Shown piece by piece: positions 7,654-12,910 of a DNA stretch of 12,910 nucleotides. The notes under the pieces were generated by a model, which saw only the letters and a list, made by a program, of their open reading frames with translations, was not told the DNA's origin and searched no databases. Both the position numbers and the translations under genes were made by a program. Each line of letters begins with the position of its first letter. The stretch's first letter is position 1. The DNA comes from Bacteroidota bacterium (GTDB lineage: Bacteria > Bacteroidota > Ignavibacteria > UBA10030 > UBA8401), in NCBI GenBank assembly GCA_030824295.1, contig JAVBYA010000430.1, positions 1-12,910 on the forward strand. Reading direction: 5' to 3'.

Positions 7654-9114
7654 TCAGAACCGGTAGCTGATCCCGACATTCACCAGCAGTCCGGTGATGG
7701 ATTCGTTCAGCCGCGCCGGGTCGGTGAGTCCGGGGATCGAATACTGGTTCCTGTACGATGACGTGGAAGTGTAGGAGGCTCCTGCATCGAGCATCACGTT
7801 CCGCTGCAGGAAGTATCCGAGTCCGCCGCTCAACGTCGTCTTGTCAAAGGAACTCGGATCGTTCGCATTTACGGACGGCTCTATCCCGTAACCGGCACGA
7901 AGCCGCAGGTCCGTGTGCGGAACATCGAGCTCTGCACCGAACCGGAATGCGACAACAGAACGGAACTGCTGCTGCAGTTTCAGATTCTCTTTCTCCAGAT
8001 ACGCATTGTCTGCCCATTCGATCTGCGTCCAGTCGGTCAATTCGATATCTGCGGACAGCAGCAGTTCCGGCATCAGATAGAGGGACGCACCCACTCCGAG
8101 CGTCCATGGAGCGATGATGCCGTATTCGTTCGGCCCCATGGAATCGTTCGGTACGGCATAGGAGTATTTTGTCGTTGGGGCATTAAGGAGGGCCCAACCG
8201 CCGGTGGCATCATAGACGCTCTCCCCTTCGTTCGAATAATCCTCGTTCACGTTCATGGTCAAAGGACCCCGTGCTACCGCACCGATACGGAACGTTTCGG
8301 ACCGGTACATCAGACCGATGGTGATGTTGCTGCCGCTCAATTCGCTGTTCACATAACTGTCAAGGTAGAACTTATTGAAGCGAAGGTAGGCCGAATCCGC
8401 CGGAAGAGCCGGCGATGTATTCCCGTACACATTCCGTGTATCCTCCTCCAGGAAGTTCCGCACATTCTCATACCGTCCTGAATAGACATTCAATGAGACA
8501 CCCAAAGAGATGTTCTCTTCAATATCCACTGCACCGGAGAAGGTCCACACGCCAAGACTGCCGGATTCCTTGATCGTACCGCTCTGTTGTACATCCTTTT
8601 GAACCGCTGTATATCCGAACTTATTGGTCAAATAGACATTATAGGGAATATCGAATGCTACCGACGCATCGTAGAGTGACGGGATGATGGAACTCCGGTC
8701 GTTGAAACCGCTGAACGATGCCTCTCTTCCGAAATCGGCATACCGGTGATATCCGAACGCAACAACGAAACTCCCCTGCACCGTCGGGAACGGGAAAACG
8801 AATCCGATATTGTCTATCGATGTTGCGGAAGCGTCGGCATCCTTCGTGGCATTGAAGTAGGTCGACGAGTTCGTCTGACCGCTATTGGAGATCCCGCCCA
8901 TCAGTTCCAGCCGGCGCATCTGCGCAAGTCCGGCAGGATTCCACATGGCGGCATTGAAATCGTCCGCCACACCGATATACGCATTCCCCATTCCGAGCGG
9001 ACGCGCACCCGTACCGGTGCCCCGGGTGAATCGGACGGCATCATCGGAGAATTGAGCGGAAAGGAATGTGCTGAAAAGGAGTGTACTGATCGTCAGACGT
9101 GCTATGGATCGCAT
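7654..9114 (-). CDS. OMPP1/FadL/TodX-family outer-membrane transport protein
   Basis: A 486-residue outer-membrane beta-barrel protein. Residues 1-20 are a signal peptide (MRSIARLTISTLLFSTFLSA). The mature N-terminus has the family signature: RFTRGTGTGARPLGMGNAY (about 28-46), then IGVADDFNAAMWNPAGLAQM (47-66). Alternating aromatic strands follow, and the chain ends GISYRF, with the terminal Phe expected for BAM recognition. Family members take up hydrophobic compounds such as fatty acids or aromatics; related PorV-type proteins instead serve type IX secretion. I cannot decide between these from sequence. A TTG at 9126 would add four residues, but ATG 9114 has GGGG 6 nt upstream and is preferred. 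The gene begins 20 nt after the CxxCH lipoprotein gene, so it is probably the last gene of that operon and may be the membrane partner of the two lipoproteins. Confidence 0.88.
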   Translation of the reverse strand: MRSIARLTISTLLFSTFLSAQFSDDAVRFTRGTGTGARPLGMGNAYIGVADDFNAAMWNPAGLAQMRRLELMGGISNSGQTNSSTYFNATKDADASATSIDNIGFVFPFPTVQGSFVVAFGYHRYADFGREASFSGFNDRSSIIPSLYDASVAFDIPYNVYLTNKFGYTAVQKDVQQSGTIKESGSLGVWTFSGAVDIEENISLGVSLNVYSGRYENVRNFLEEDTRNVYGNTSPALPADSAYLRFNKFYLDSYVNSELSGSNITIGLMYRSETFRIGAVARGPLTMNVNEDYSNEGESVYDATGGWALLNAPTTKYSYAVPNDSMGPNEYGIIAPWTLGVGASLYLMPELLLSADIELTDWTQIEWADNAYLEKENLKLQQQFRSVVAFRFGAELDVPHTDLRLRAGYGIEPSVNANDPSSFDKTTLSGGLGYFLQRNVMLDAGASYTSTSSYRNQYSIPGLTDPARLNESITGLLVNVGISYRF

Positions 9115-9120
9115 GATATT

Positions 9121-9124
9121 CCCC
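9121..9124 (-). promoter_or_regulatory. Ribosome binding site deciding the OMPP1/FadL start
   Basis: GGGG on the minus strand ends 6 nt before ATG 9114. The in-frame TTG at 9126 has no purine-rich site at a suitable distance, so ATG 9114 is preferred. Confidence 0.5.
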
Positions 9125-9134
9125 AAAAGGATGT

Positions 9135-9830
9135 TTACCGCGGACGGTTGGTACTGTCATCCCGCGTTGCGCCGTCCGTACGCGGACGGCTGGATGAAGG
9201 TGCGGAAGTGTCGCTGCTCTCGCGGCTGCGTGTTGTTTCAGCCGGTGCCGAGGACGCCGGCTTCGTTGTTGTGGATGTTGTCGTCGTGCTCGCAGCTCCC
9301 GATGGCGGCGCAGGTGAAGCGGGCGGTGCAGAAGGTTGTGTGTACACCGGTGAACGGTCCCGGCCCGCACCCGGATCTCGTGTCGGTCCATCCGTACGCG
9401 GCCGCGTTACAGTGGTCGTTCCTCCTGACGGCTGCCACCAGGATGAACGGACGGGTTGATTCGTCGGCCACAGTATCGGTTCCGGATAGAGAATGATCGG
9501 GTCAGGTGAACCCCCGCTTCCTGTGAATCCTCCTGCCACCGGTGCAAGCCAATCCTGCGAGGAAAGCAGATATCCATTATGAACGGAACGGATACCATAA
9601 TATTCCATCTCTTCCGCACGCTCGTTCAGTTCATTCACCGAATGGCATGTGACGCATGACTGATTATAGTTCACCGTGAACGCGTTGCTCGGTCCCGCTG
9701 CCGTTCCGCCCTGCACCGAACGGCGCACCTGGACGAACTCCTGCGGGGTCATCAACTGCGTGTAGCATCCGGCCACGGACAGCGCCGCCGCGGTAAGAAG
9801 AATGATCGCTGCATGTGCATTGTTCTTCAT
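9135..9830 (-). CDS. Lipoprotein with one CxxCH motif and a Pro/Thr/Ser-rich tail
   Basis: A 231-residue predicted lipoprotein. Residues 1-21 are a lipoprotein signal ending LSVAGC, with Cys22 as the lipidated residue (mature start CYTQL). NYNQSCVTCHS (54-64) contains one CxxCH (59-63), the motif for covalent c-type haem; Met75 and His84 are possible distal ligands. A short W/Y/P-rich region follows (for example ILWPTNQPVRSSWWQP, about 119-134). From about 136 the chain is low-complexity and rich in T, S, P and A, with two copies of a motif shared with the upstream lipoprotein (RPRTDGPTRDPG at 143-154, RPRTDGATRD at 215-224). ATG 9830 is 1 nt after the upstream stop and has GAGGG 6 nt before it. 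The frame extends further upstream, but that Arg-rich extension lies inside the other lipoprotein gene. A monohaem cytochrome is plausible, but a small metal site or simple disulfide cannot be excluded. I do not recognise the family. Confidence 0.82.
   Translation of the reverse strand: MKNNAHAAIILLTAAALSVAGCYTQLMTPQEFVQVRRSVQGGTAAGPSNAFTVNYNQSCVTCHSVNELNERAEEMEYYGIRSVHNGYLLSSQDWLAPVAGGFTGSGGSPDPIILYPEPILWPTNQPVRSSWWQPSGGTTTVTRPRTDGPTRDPGAGRDRSPVYTQPSAPPASPAPPSGAASTTTTSTTTKPASSAPAETTRSRESSDTSAPSSSRPRTDGATRDDSTNRPR
9159..9188 (-). repeat. Shared RPRxDGxTRD peptide motif, copy 3 (C-terminus of CxxCH lipoprotein)
   Basis: Encodes RPRTDGATRD at residues 215-224 of the 231-residue lipoprotein, close to its C-terminus. 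It is the most divergent copy, with Ala for Pro at position 7 and DD in place of DPG after the TRD. Confidence 0.7.
9369..9404 (-). repeat. Shared RPRxDGxTRD peptide motif, copy 2
   Basis: Encodes RPRTDGPTRDPG at residues 143-154 of the CxxCH lipoprotein. It is 11 of 12 residues identical to the copy at 10390-10425 in the neighbouring lipoprotein, with several synonymous differences, which suggests selection on the peptide rather than a recent DNA copy. Confidence 0.75.
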
Positions 9831-9831
9831 A

Positions 9832-10869
9832 TCAATCCCTCGAACGTCCGTTACCGGTGGAACCGCCGCTGTTCCTTGGAGGAGCGGACTGCGGAGGAGC
9901 CGATTGCGGCGGCGTGGACGGTTGTGACGGAGGAGTGTACGACGGCCGTGACGATTCCCGCGGTCGCGCGGTCTCTCCATCGTTCTTTTGCGTCGGTTTC
10001 TTTGCCGGCGGCGTGTATACCGGCGCTTCACTCGGGCGGTCCACTTGAGCAGGGCGTCCATGCGGACGGCTCGGTGTGTCGTTGCTCTTCGGATCATCCG
10101 CTGCGGGACGGCCGGACGGACGCGGCGGTGCCTCATCGGTCTTGGGGTCATTCGCTGCCGGACGACGCGGTTCATTCACGATCGAAGGCCGTGCAATGTT
10201 CGTCGGTCGGGTCGGACGGGTTGTTGGTGTAATGGAAGGCCGTTCCGTTCCATCCTTTTCCCACCAACCTTTTTCGGGCTCCCGCACCGGACGCGGTCTG
10301 TTCACTTCTGGTTCGTTCGCAGAACCTCCGTCTGTAGCAACAACAGGCGTGATCGCCGGCGTCGGCAATGGTCTGTCCCGCACACCTGGTCCCGGATCAC
10401 GCGTCGGTCCATCCGAGCGCGGCCGTGTCGGCACATTGCTGCCCGCCAAAGTGACCGGACCGCCGTAATAGACCGGGTACGGATAATACACCGGATAGTA
10501 CGCAATAGGGTGATAATACGGATACCACGGATCGTAGAACGGATGATAGAACGGCATGTACGGATCATGATACCAGTACGGGCGATGATACATTCCCCAG
10601 TACGGATCGTTGAAATATGAATTATAGTAACTGCCGATCCAGGAGGAATAGCTCGGATAGTAGTAATTGAACGATACGCGGAGCCGCGAGCGGCGGTACT
10701 CATCGTCCAGATAATAGTGATTATTGATCGTCGTAGTACCATCTTCCGTTACGGCCTCGGAAGAATAATACTCCGTACGGTCACTGGGTTCGATCGTGGT
10801 CAGTTCGGTATAGCATCCGGAAACGAGCAGGGCGCTTACGCCCAGGAGAGTTGACAGCACAGCTTTCAT
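9832..10869 (-). CDS. Tyrosine-rich lipoprotein with Pro/Arg-rich tail
   Basis: A 345-residue predicted lipoprotein with a signal ending LLVSGC and Cys19 as the lipidated residue (mature start CYTEL). After a polar segment with EYYSSEAVTEDGTTTINNHYYLDDEYRR (about 33-60, read here in parts), residues about 67-136 are extraordinarily aromatic: roughly a third are Tyr, with many His, Pro and Trp (for example YHDPYMPFYHPFYDPWYPYY). Then comes the shared motif RPRSDGPTRDPG (149-160). The rest, to residue 345, is a disordered-looking Pro/Arg/Ser/Thr tail with repeats of the type (K/S)xDxxPxRPxGRPA and PPQSAPPQSAPP. ATG 10869 is chosen over GTG 10881 because GAGG sits 6 nt before it. Its stop overlaps the RBS region of the CxxCH lipoprotein gene, so the two are translationally coupled. 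The role is unknown; a surface adhesive, structural or electron-conducting scaffold is possible. Confidence 0.82.
   Translation of the reverse strand: MKAVLSTLLGVSALLVSGCYTELTTIEPSDRTEYYSSEAVTEDGTTTINNHYYLDDEYRRSRLRVSFNYYYPSYSSWIGSYYNSYFNDPYWGMYHRPYWYHDPYMPFYHPFYDPWYPYYHPIAYYPVYYPYPVYYGGPVTLAGSNVPTRPRSDGPTRDPGPGVRDRPLPTPAITPVVATDGGSANEPEVNRPRPVREPEKGWWEKDGTERPSITPTTRPTRPTNIARPSIVNEPRRPAANDPKTDEAPPRPSGRPAADDPKSNDTPSRPHGRPAQVDRPSEAPVYTPPAKKPTQKNDGETARPRESSRPSYTPPSQPSTPPQSAPPQSAPPRNSGGSTGNGRSRD
9837..9841 (-). promoter_or_regulatory. Ribosome binding site deciding the CxxCH lipoprotein start
   Basis: GAGGG on the minus strand lies 6 nt before ATG 9830 and overlaps the last sense codons of the upstream gene. 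It supports the lipoprotein start and argues against an upstream Arg-rich extension of the frame. Confidence 0.7.
10390..10425 (-). repeat. Shared RPRxDGxTRD peptide motif, copy 1 (Tyr-rich lipoprotein)
   Basis: Encodes RPRSDGPTRDPG at residues 149-160, at the junction between the aromatic region and the Pro/Arg-rich tail. The same motif marks the start of the low-complexity tail in the neighbouring lipoprotein. Confidence 0.75.
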
Positions 10870-10873
10870 ATCA

Positions 10874-10879
10874 CACCTC
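10874..10879 (-). promoter_or_regulatory. Ribosome binding site deciding the Tyr-rich lipoprotein start
   Basis: GAGGTG on the minus strand, with GAGG 6 nt before ATG 10869. The in-frame GTG at 10881 overlaps this site, so translation from it is unlikely. Confidence 0.65.
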
Positions 10880-10949
10880 ACAATAGGTTACCAATACTAT
10901 GAACAGAAGAAGAGGGGAAATCATTCCTCCCAAACAAAGCATCAATGGT

Positions 10950-10980
10950 GTAATGTACCATAATGCGGACTGGGTTTCAA
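10950..10980 (-). promoter_or_regulatory. Candidate promoter of the lipoprotein-lipoprotein-porin operon
   Basis: On the minus strand TTGAAA (10980-10975) is followed by 17 nt and TACATT (10957-10952); the alternative reading is TTG-N20-TACATTAC. The start would be near 10943, leaving a leader of about 74 nt before ATG 10869. The leader holds an imperfect inverted repeat, GGGGAA...TTCCtCCC (plus-strand 10916-10930), of unknown role. The upstream part of the gap (10981-11100) shows short repeats only. Confidence 0.45.
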
Positions 10981-11100
10981 TGTTGACGGCGGCGTTGTAG
11001 CGAAGGTTTAATCGGGTTCCTTGCGGTTGGAATGGGTTCCGTTATAATAGAGTGCTGTTCTGTTCAATATCTCCAATATCCATTGCACTTCCATCACTCA

Positions 11101-11883
11101 TTAGAGTGTCCGGACATATTCCACCTTGAGTGTCCGGTTTGCAAAGGTCACATTCTGCTGATTTTTCACCACATTCTTCAGGTCGAAACCAAGTGTGAGT
11201 CCGTTCGCCAGCGACCAGCGGATGCCCGCATTGAGATACCCTTTTCCCTGACCAATTGCGCGACCGTGGCTGTCATTGAATGCGAAGTCATACTCTGCAA
11301 GCAGCGACAATTCCTGGCCGAGGGATTTTTCCACCGCCATGAACACATCCATATCCTTGTCCCCGTCCTTCTTCTCCATGGACCAGTTCACGCCGCCGTG
11401 GAACGAAAGATATCCGAGGAACGCATAGTTCTTGCTGGCAGCGATGAAGATGCCGCGCGACTTGATGGTGAAGCGTTCGAGAGAATCAAGATAGGTCTCT
11501 TTCCCCTGGGAGTCGAACCCGAATGCAATGGCAGGCATCGCTTCACTCTCATCGAACAGACGGTACTTGACCATCACGCCCGGGAGTTTCTGCATCGTCA
11601 CTGCGGTCTTTCCGATCACACCCACTCCGCCGTATGAGATACCGAAGGTCAACCGGTCCAGTGCACCCGCATACAGACCGAACATCAATCCGCCGTCCTG
11701 GAAGAAATTGGATTCCAGCGAGAATGCTCCCCGCTTGAGCAGCCCGGCGGTCGGCGTATCGATGATGAAGCGCGGTTCGATGTTCGCCGCATCACCGGCA
11801 CTGTTCTGTGCGGAAGCAAATGCGGCAACGGTCAGTAAAAGGACGATGGATCGTTTCACGGTGCTCCACAGGTTTATGTTCAT
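11101..11883 (-). CDS. Predicted outer-membrane beta-barrel protein of unknown function (260 aa)
   Basis: Residues 9-25 form a signal peptide core (VKRSIVLLLTVAAFASA), with likely cleavage before Gln26. The mature part begins with IEPRFIIDTPTAGLLKRGAF (about 35-54), then glycine- and aromatic-rich strands: GGLMFGLYAGALDRLTFGISYGG (in parts, about 64-86), MPAIAFGFDSQG (115-126), SKNYAFLGYLSFHGGVNWSMEKKDGDKD (in parts, about 150-177), SLGQELSLLAEYDFAFND (187-204) and GYLNAGIRWSLANGLTLGFDLKN (in parts, about 215-237). This pattern recalls conserved hypothetical outer-membrane proteins of Ignavibacteria-like genomes; I know no assigned function. ATG 11883 lacks a clear RBS; GTG 11859 has GGAG 4 nt upstream and is an alternative start that keeps the signal peptide. 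It begins 24 nt after the gene to its right, suggesting co-transcription. Confidence 0.78.
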   Translation of the reverse strand: MNINLWSTVKRSIVLLLTVAAFASAQNSAGDAANIEPRFIIDTPTAGLLKRGAFSLESNFFQDGGLMFGLYAGALDRLTFGISYGGVGVIGKTAVTMQKLPGVMVKYRLFDESEAMPAIAFGFDSQGKETYLDSLERFTIKSRGIFIAASKNYAFLGYLSFHGGVNWSMEKKDGDKDMDVFMAVEKSLGQELSLLAEYDFAFNDSHGRAIGQGKGYLNAGIRWSLANGLTLGFDLKNVVKNQQNVTFANRTLKVEYVRTL

Positions 11884-11907
11884 ATCGGTAATCTAATGAT
11901 TATTCTA

Positions 11908-12910
11908 TTAATATGCTCCCAGCTCACGAAGGAGTTCGTACTGCCAGCTGGAAGCGAAGTTGTACCCTATCCGGAACGACCAGCTGTTCCCGGAGAGGTC
12001 CGTCCCGCCCGGATTGCTGTAATCAACGAAATTGTACCGCACTTCCGCTGTCAGAAAACTGGAGCGGAACTCTTCCAGATAGTAACGGCCGCCGAATCCG
12101 ATATTGAGGTTCAAGCTGCCGATATTCACATTATCATTCGCATTGGCATTGCTCGCCGGTAAGGCATCGAATCCATCGTACGCGATGCCGCACAGCACGG
12201 AGAGGTCAAACGCTCTCTGCCGCACGATGTCGTACCCCAGCTGGCCGGCGATATATCCGCCGAAGAAATGGTCGGTCGATACCGGCGTCCCGTCCTTGCG
12301 CACGGTGTAGGAGGACTTGGAATCCAGGAAGCGGAACAGGATCATCAGATCGGCACTGTAGCCGTGACGCATCCCACCCATATTGAATCCGATCTCCGGA
12401 TGGTTCCCCAGCATTGCTGCATTGCCGGTCGGCACCCACCATCCGGCCGTGATGGAAACGAATGTGATGAACTCGTCCTCGATGTCCGTGATGATGGAAT
12501 CGTAGCTCGACTGCAGGGCCTGGTTGCTGATCCCCTTCCGGTACAGCAGCGGGAACAAAGAGTCGGGGTCACCGCCGTAAAAGGTCAGCAGCTGCGCATC
12601 GAACGCACGCTCACTTCGGCTTCGGATATCCTGCGCCAGCACCGAGGTGAAGAGGTCGAACGGATCGTTCACCCTGTGCGGTTCACGCCAGAACGGATTG
12701 CCGATGATGATCTCCTTCCGCTCGGGATTCTCTTTGGCAAACAGTGCCTTTCGTTTGAAGTCACGGAGGTTCCAAATCGTTCTGCGTGAGAACGGATAGG
12801 AATCGAGGATCCCTGCCTCGGCATCCAGGATGAGCGTCATCCGCGTGATGGCCTCTTCATCGCCGCAGTTCCGTTCCCAATACCGGAGCAGGTAGCGGAT
12901 GGAATCCATA
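11908..12910 (-). CDS. C-terminal part of an uncharacterised protein ending in an outer-membrane beta-barrel
   Basis: The frame is open to the right window edge and ends at TAA 11910-11908, giving at least 333 residues. An ATG lies at 12909, but the following sequence has no signal peptide and looks internal, so the N-terminus is probably outside. The visible N-terminal half (about 1-150) is helical and charged (for example SIRYLLRYWERNCGDEEA), possibly a TPR-like or export-related region. From about residue 152 the chain turns into barrel-like strands: TFVSITAGWWVPTGNAAML, HPEIGFNMGGMRHGYSADL, FFGGYIAGQLGYDIV, SLNLNIGFGGRYYLEEF, LTAEVRYNFVDYSN and SWSFRIGYNFA near the C-terminus. Function is unknown. 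It precedes the 260-residue barrel gene by 24 nt, so the two likely act in the same process. Confidence 0.75.
   Translation of the reverse strand, partial: MDSIRYLLRYWERNCGDEEAITRMTLILDAEAGILDSYPFSRRTIWNLRDFKRKALFAKENPERKEIIIGNPFWREPHRVNDPFDLFTSVLAQDIRSRSERAFDAQLLTFYGGDPDSLFPLLYRKGISNQALQSSYDSIITDIEDEFITFVSITAGWWVPTGNAAMLGNHPEIGFNMGGMRHGYSADLMILFRFLDSKSSYTVRKDGTPVSTDHFFGGYIAGQLGYDIVRQRAFDLSVLCGIAYDGFDALPASNANANDNVNIGSLNLNIGFGGRYYLEEFRSSFLTAEVRYNFVDYSNPGGTDLSGNSWSFRIGYNFASSWQYELLRELGAY

Noticed and set aside
9115..9126. TTG start adding four residues to the OMPP1/FadL protein
   Set aside because: No purine-rich site precedes it, whereas ATG 9114 has GGGG at 6 nt and begins a standard signal peptide.
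9831..10175. Upstream extension of the CxxCH lipoprotein frame (Arg-rich, about 115 residues)
   Set aside because: It overlaps the Tyr-rich lipoprotein gene, would bury the lipoprotein signal inside the chain, and ignores the good GAGGG site before ATG 9830.
10302..10742. Minus-strand Ile/Arg-rich open frame inside the Tyr-rich lipoprotein gene
   Set aside because: An out-of-frame shadow of the TAC/TAT-rich coding stretch, which reads as Ile/Arg/Thr codons when shifted.
10981..11100. Short repeats (GGGTTCC twice near 11014-11040, GATATTG-like pair near 11066-11082)
   Set aside because: Copies are 7 nt, few and unevenly spaced; expected by chance and not a CRISPR or iteron array.

Overview
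The window looks like a piece of a Gram-negative genome from the Bacteroidota/Chlorobi (FCB) group, most like a high-GC Ignavibacteria or Kapabacteria-type bacterium. The strongest clue is the C-terminal sorting domain of the secreted hydrolase at 4422-6194, which carries the 'QNYPNPFNPSTTI...VYD..GREV..LV' pattern of type IX secretion cargo in that lineage. Other clues are two-gene heptose kinase/adenylyltransferase (not the fused proteobacterial HldE), outer-membrane barrels and lipoproteins, and promoter-like sites with a TTG-N20-TAnnTT layout. The lineage is inferred from these features; there is no rRNA gene to confirm it.

All nine supported genes lie on the minus strand, so transcription runs right to left. 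Gene content is envelope-centred. From the right: (a) 12910-11908, the C-terminal part of an uncharacterised protein ending in a beta-barrel, then 24 nt later a 260-residue predicted outer-membrane barrel protein of unknown function (11883-11101). (b) After a 231-nt gap with a candidate promoter comes a compact operon (10869-7654): a Tyr-rich lipoprotein, a second lipoprotein with a CxxCH haem-type motif, and an OMPP1/FadL-type outer-membrane protein. The two lipoproteins share the mature start CYT(E/Q)L and the motif RPRxDGxTRD. (c) A single gene with its own candidate promoter (7531-6344) encodes a TPR / duplicated helical module / degenerate receiver protein. (d) A single gene with its own candidate promoter (6194-4422) encodes a secreted GHL10-type glycoside hydrolase with FnIII and type IX sorting domains; a strong hairpin follows its stop. 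(e) A last operon (4135 to beyond position 1) contains rfaE1, rfaE2 and a large AsmA/TamB-like envelope protein that runs off the left edge without a stop.

How they may work together: operon (e) joins synthesis of ADP-heptose for LPS core with a TamB-like protein for outer-membrane assembly or lipid transport. Operon (b) is the least explained and most interesting part: two surface or periplasmic lipoproteins co-expressed with a barrel, one with a possible c-type haem site and the other with a very aromatic stretch. I see no tRNA, rRNA, CRISPR array, insertion sequence or integrase. The long plus-strand open frames are antisense shadows of the minus-strand genes. No gene-free stretch exceeds 300 nt; the longest is 4136-4421 (286 nt).
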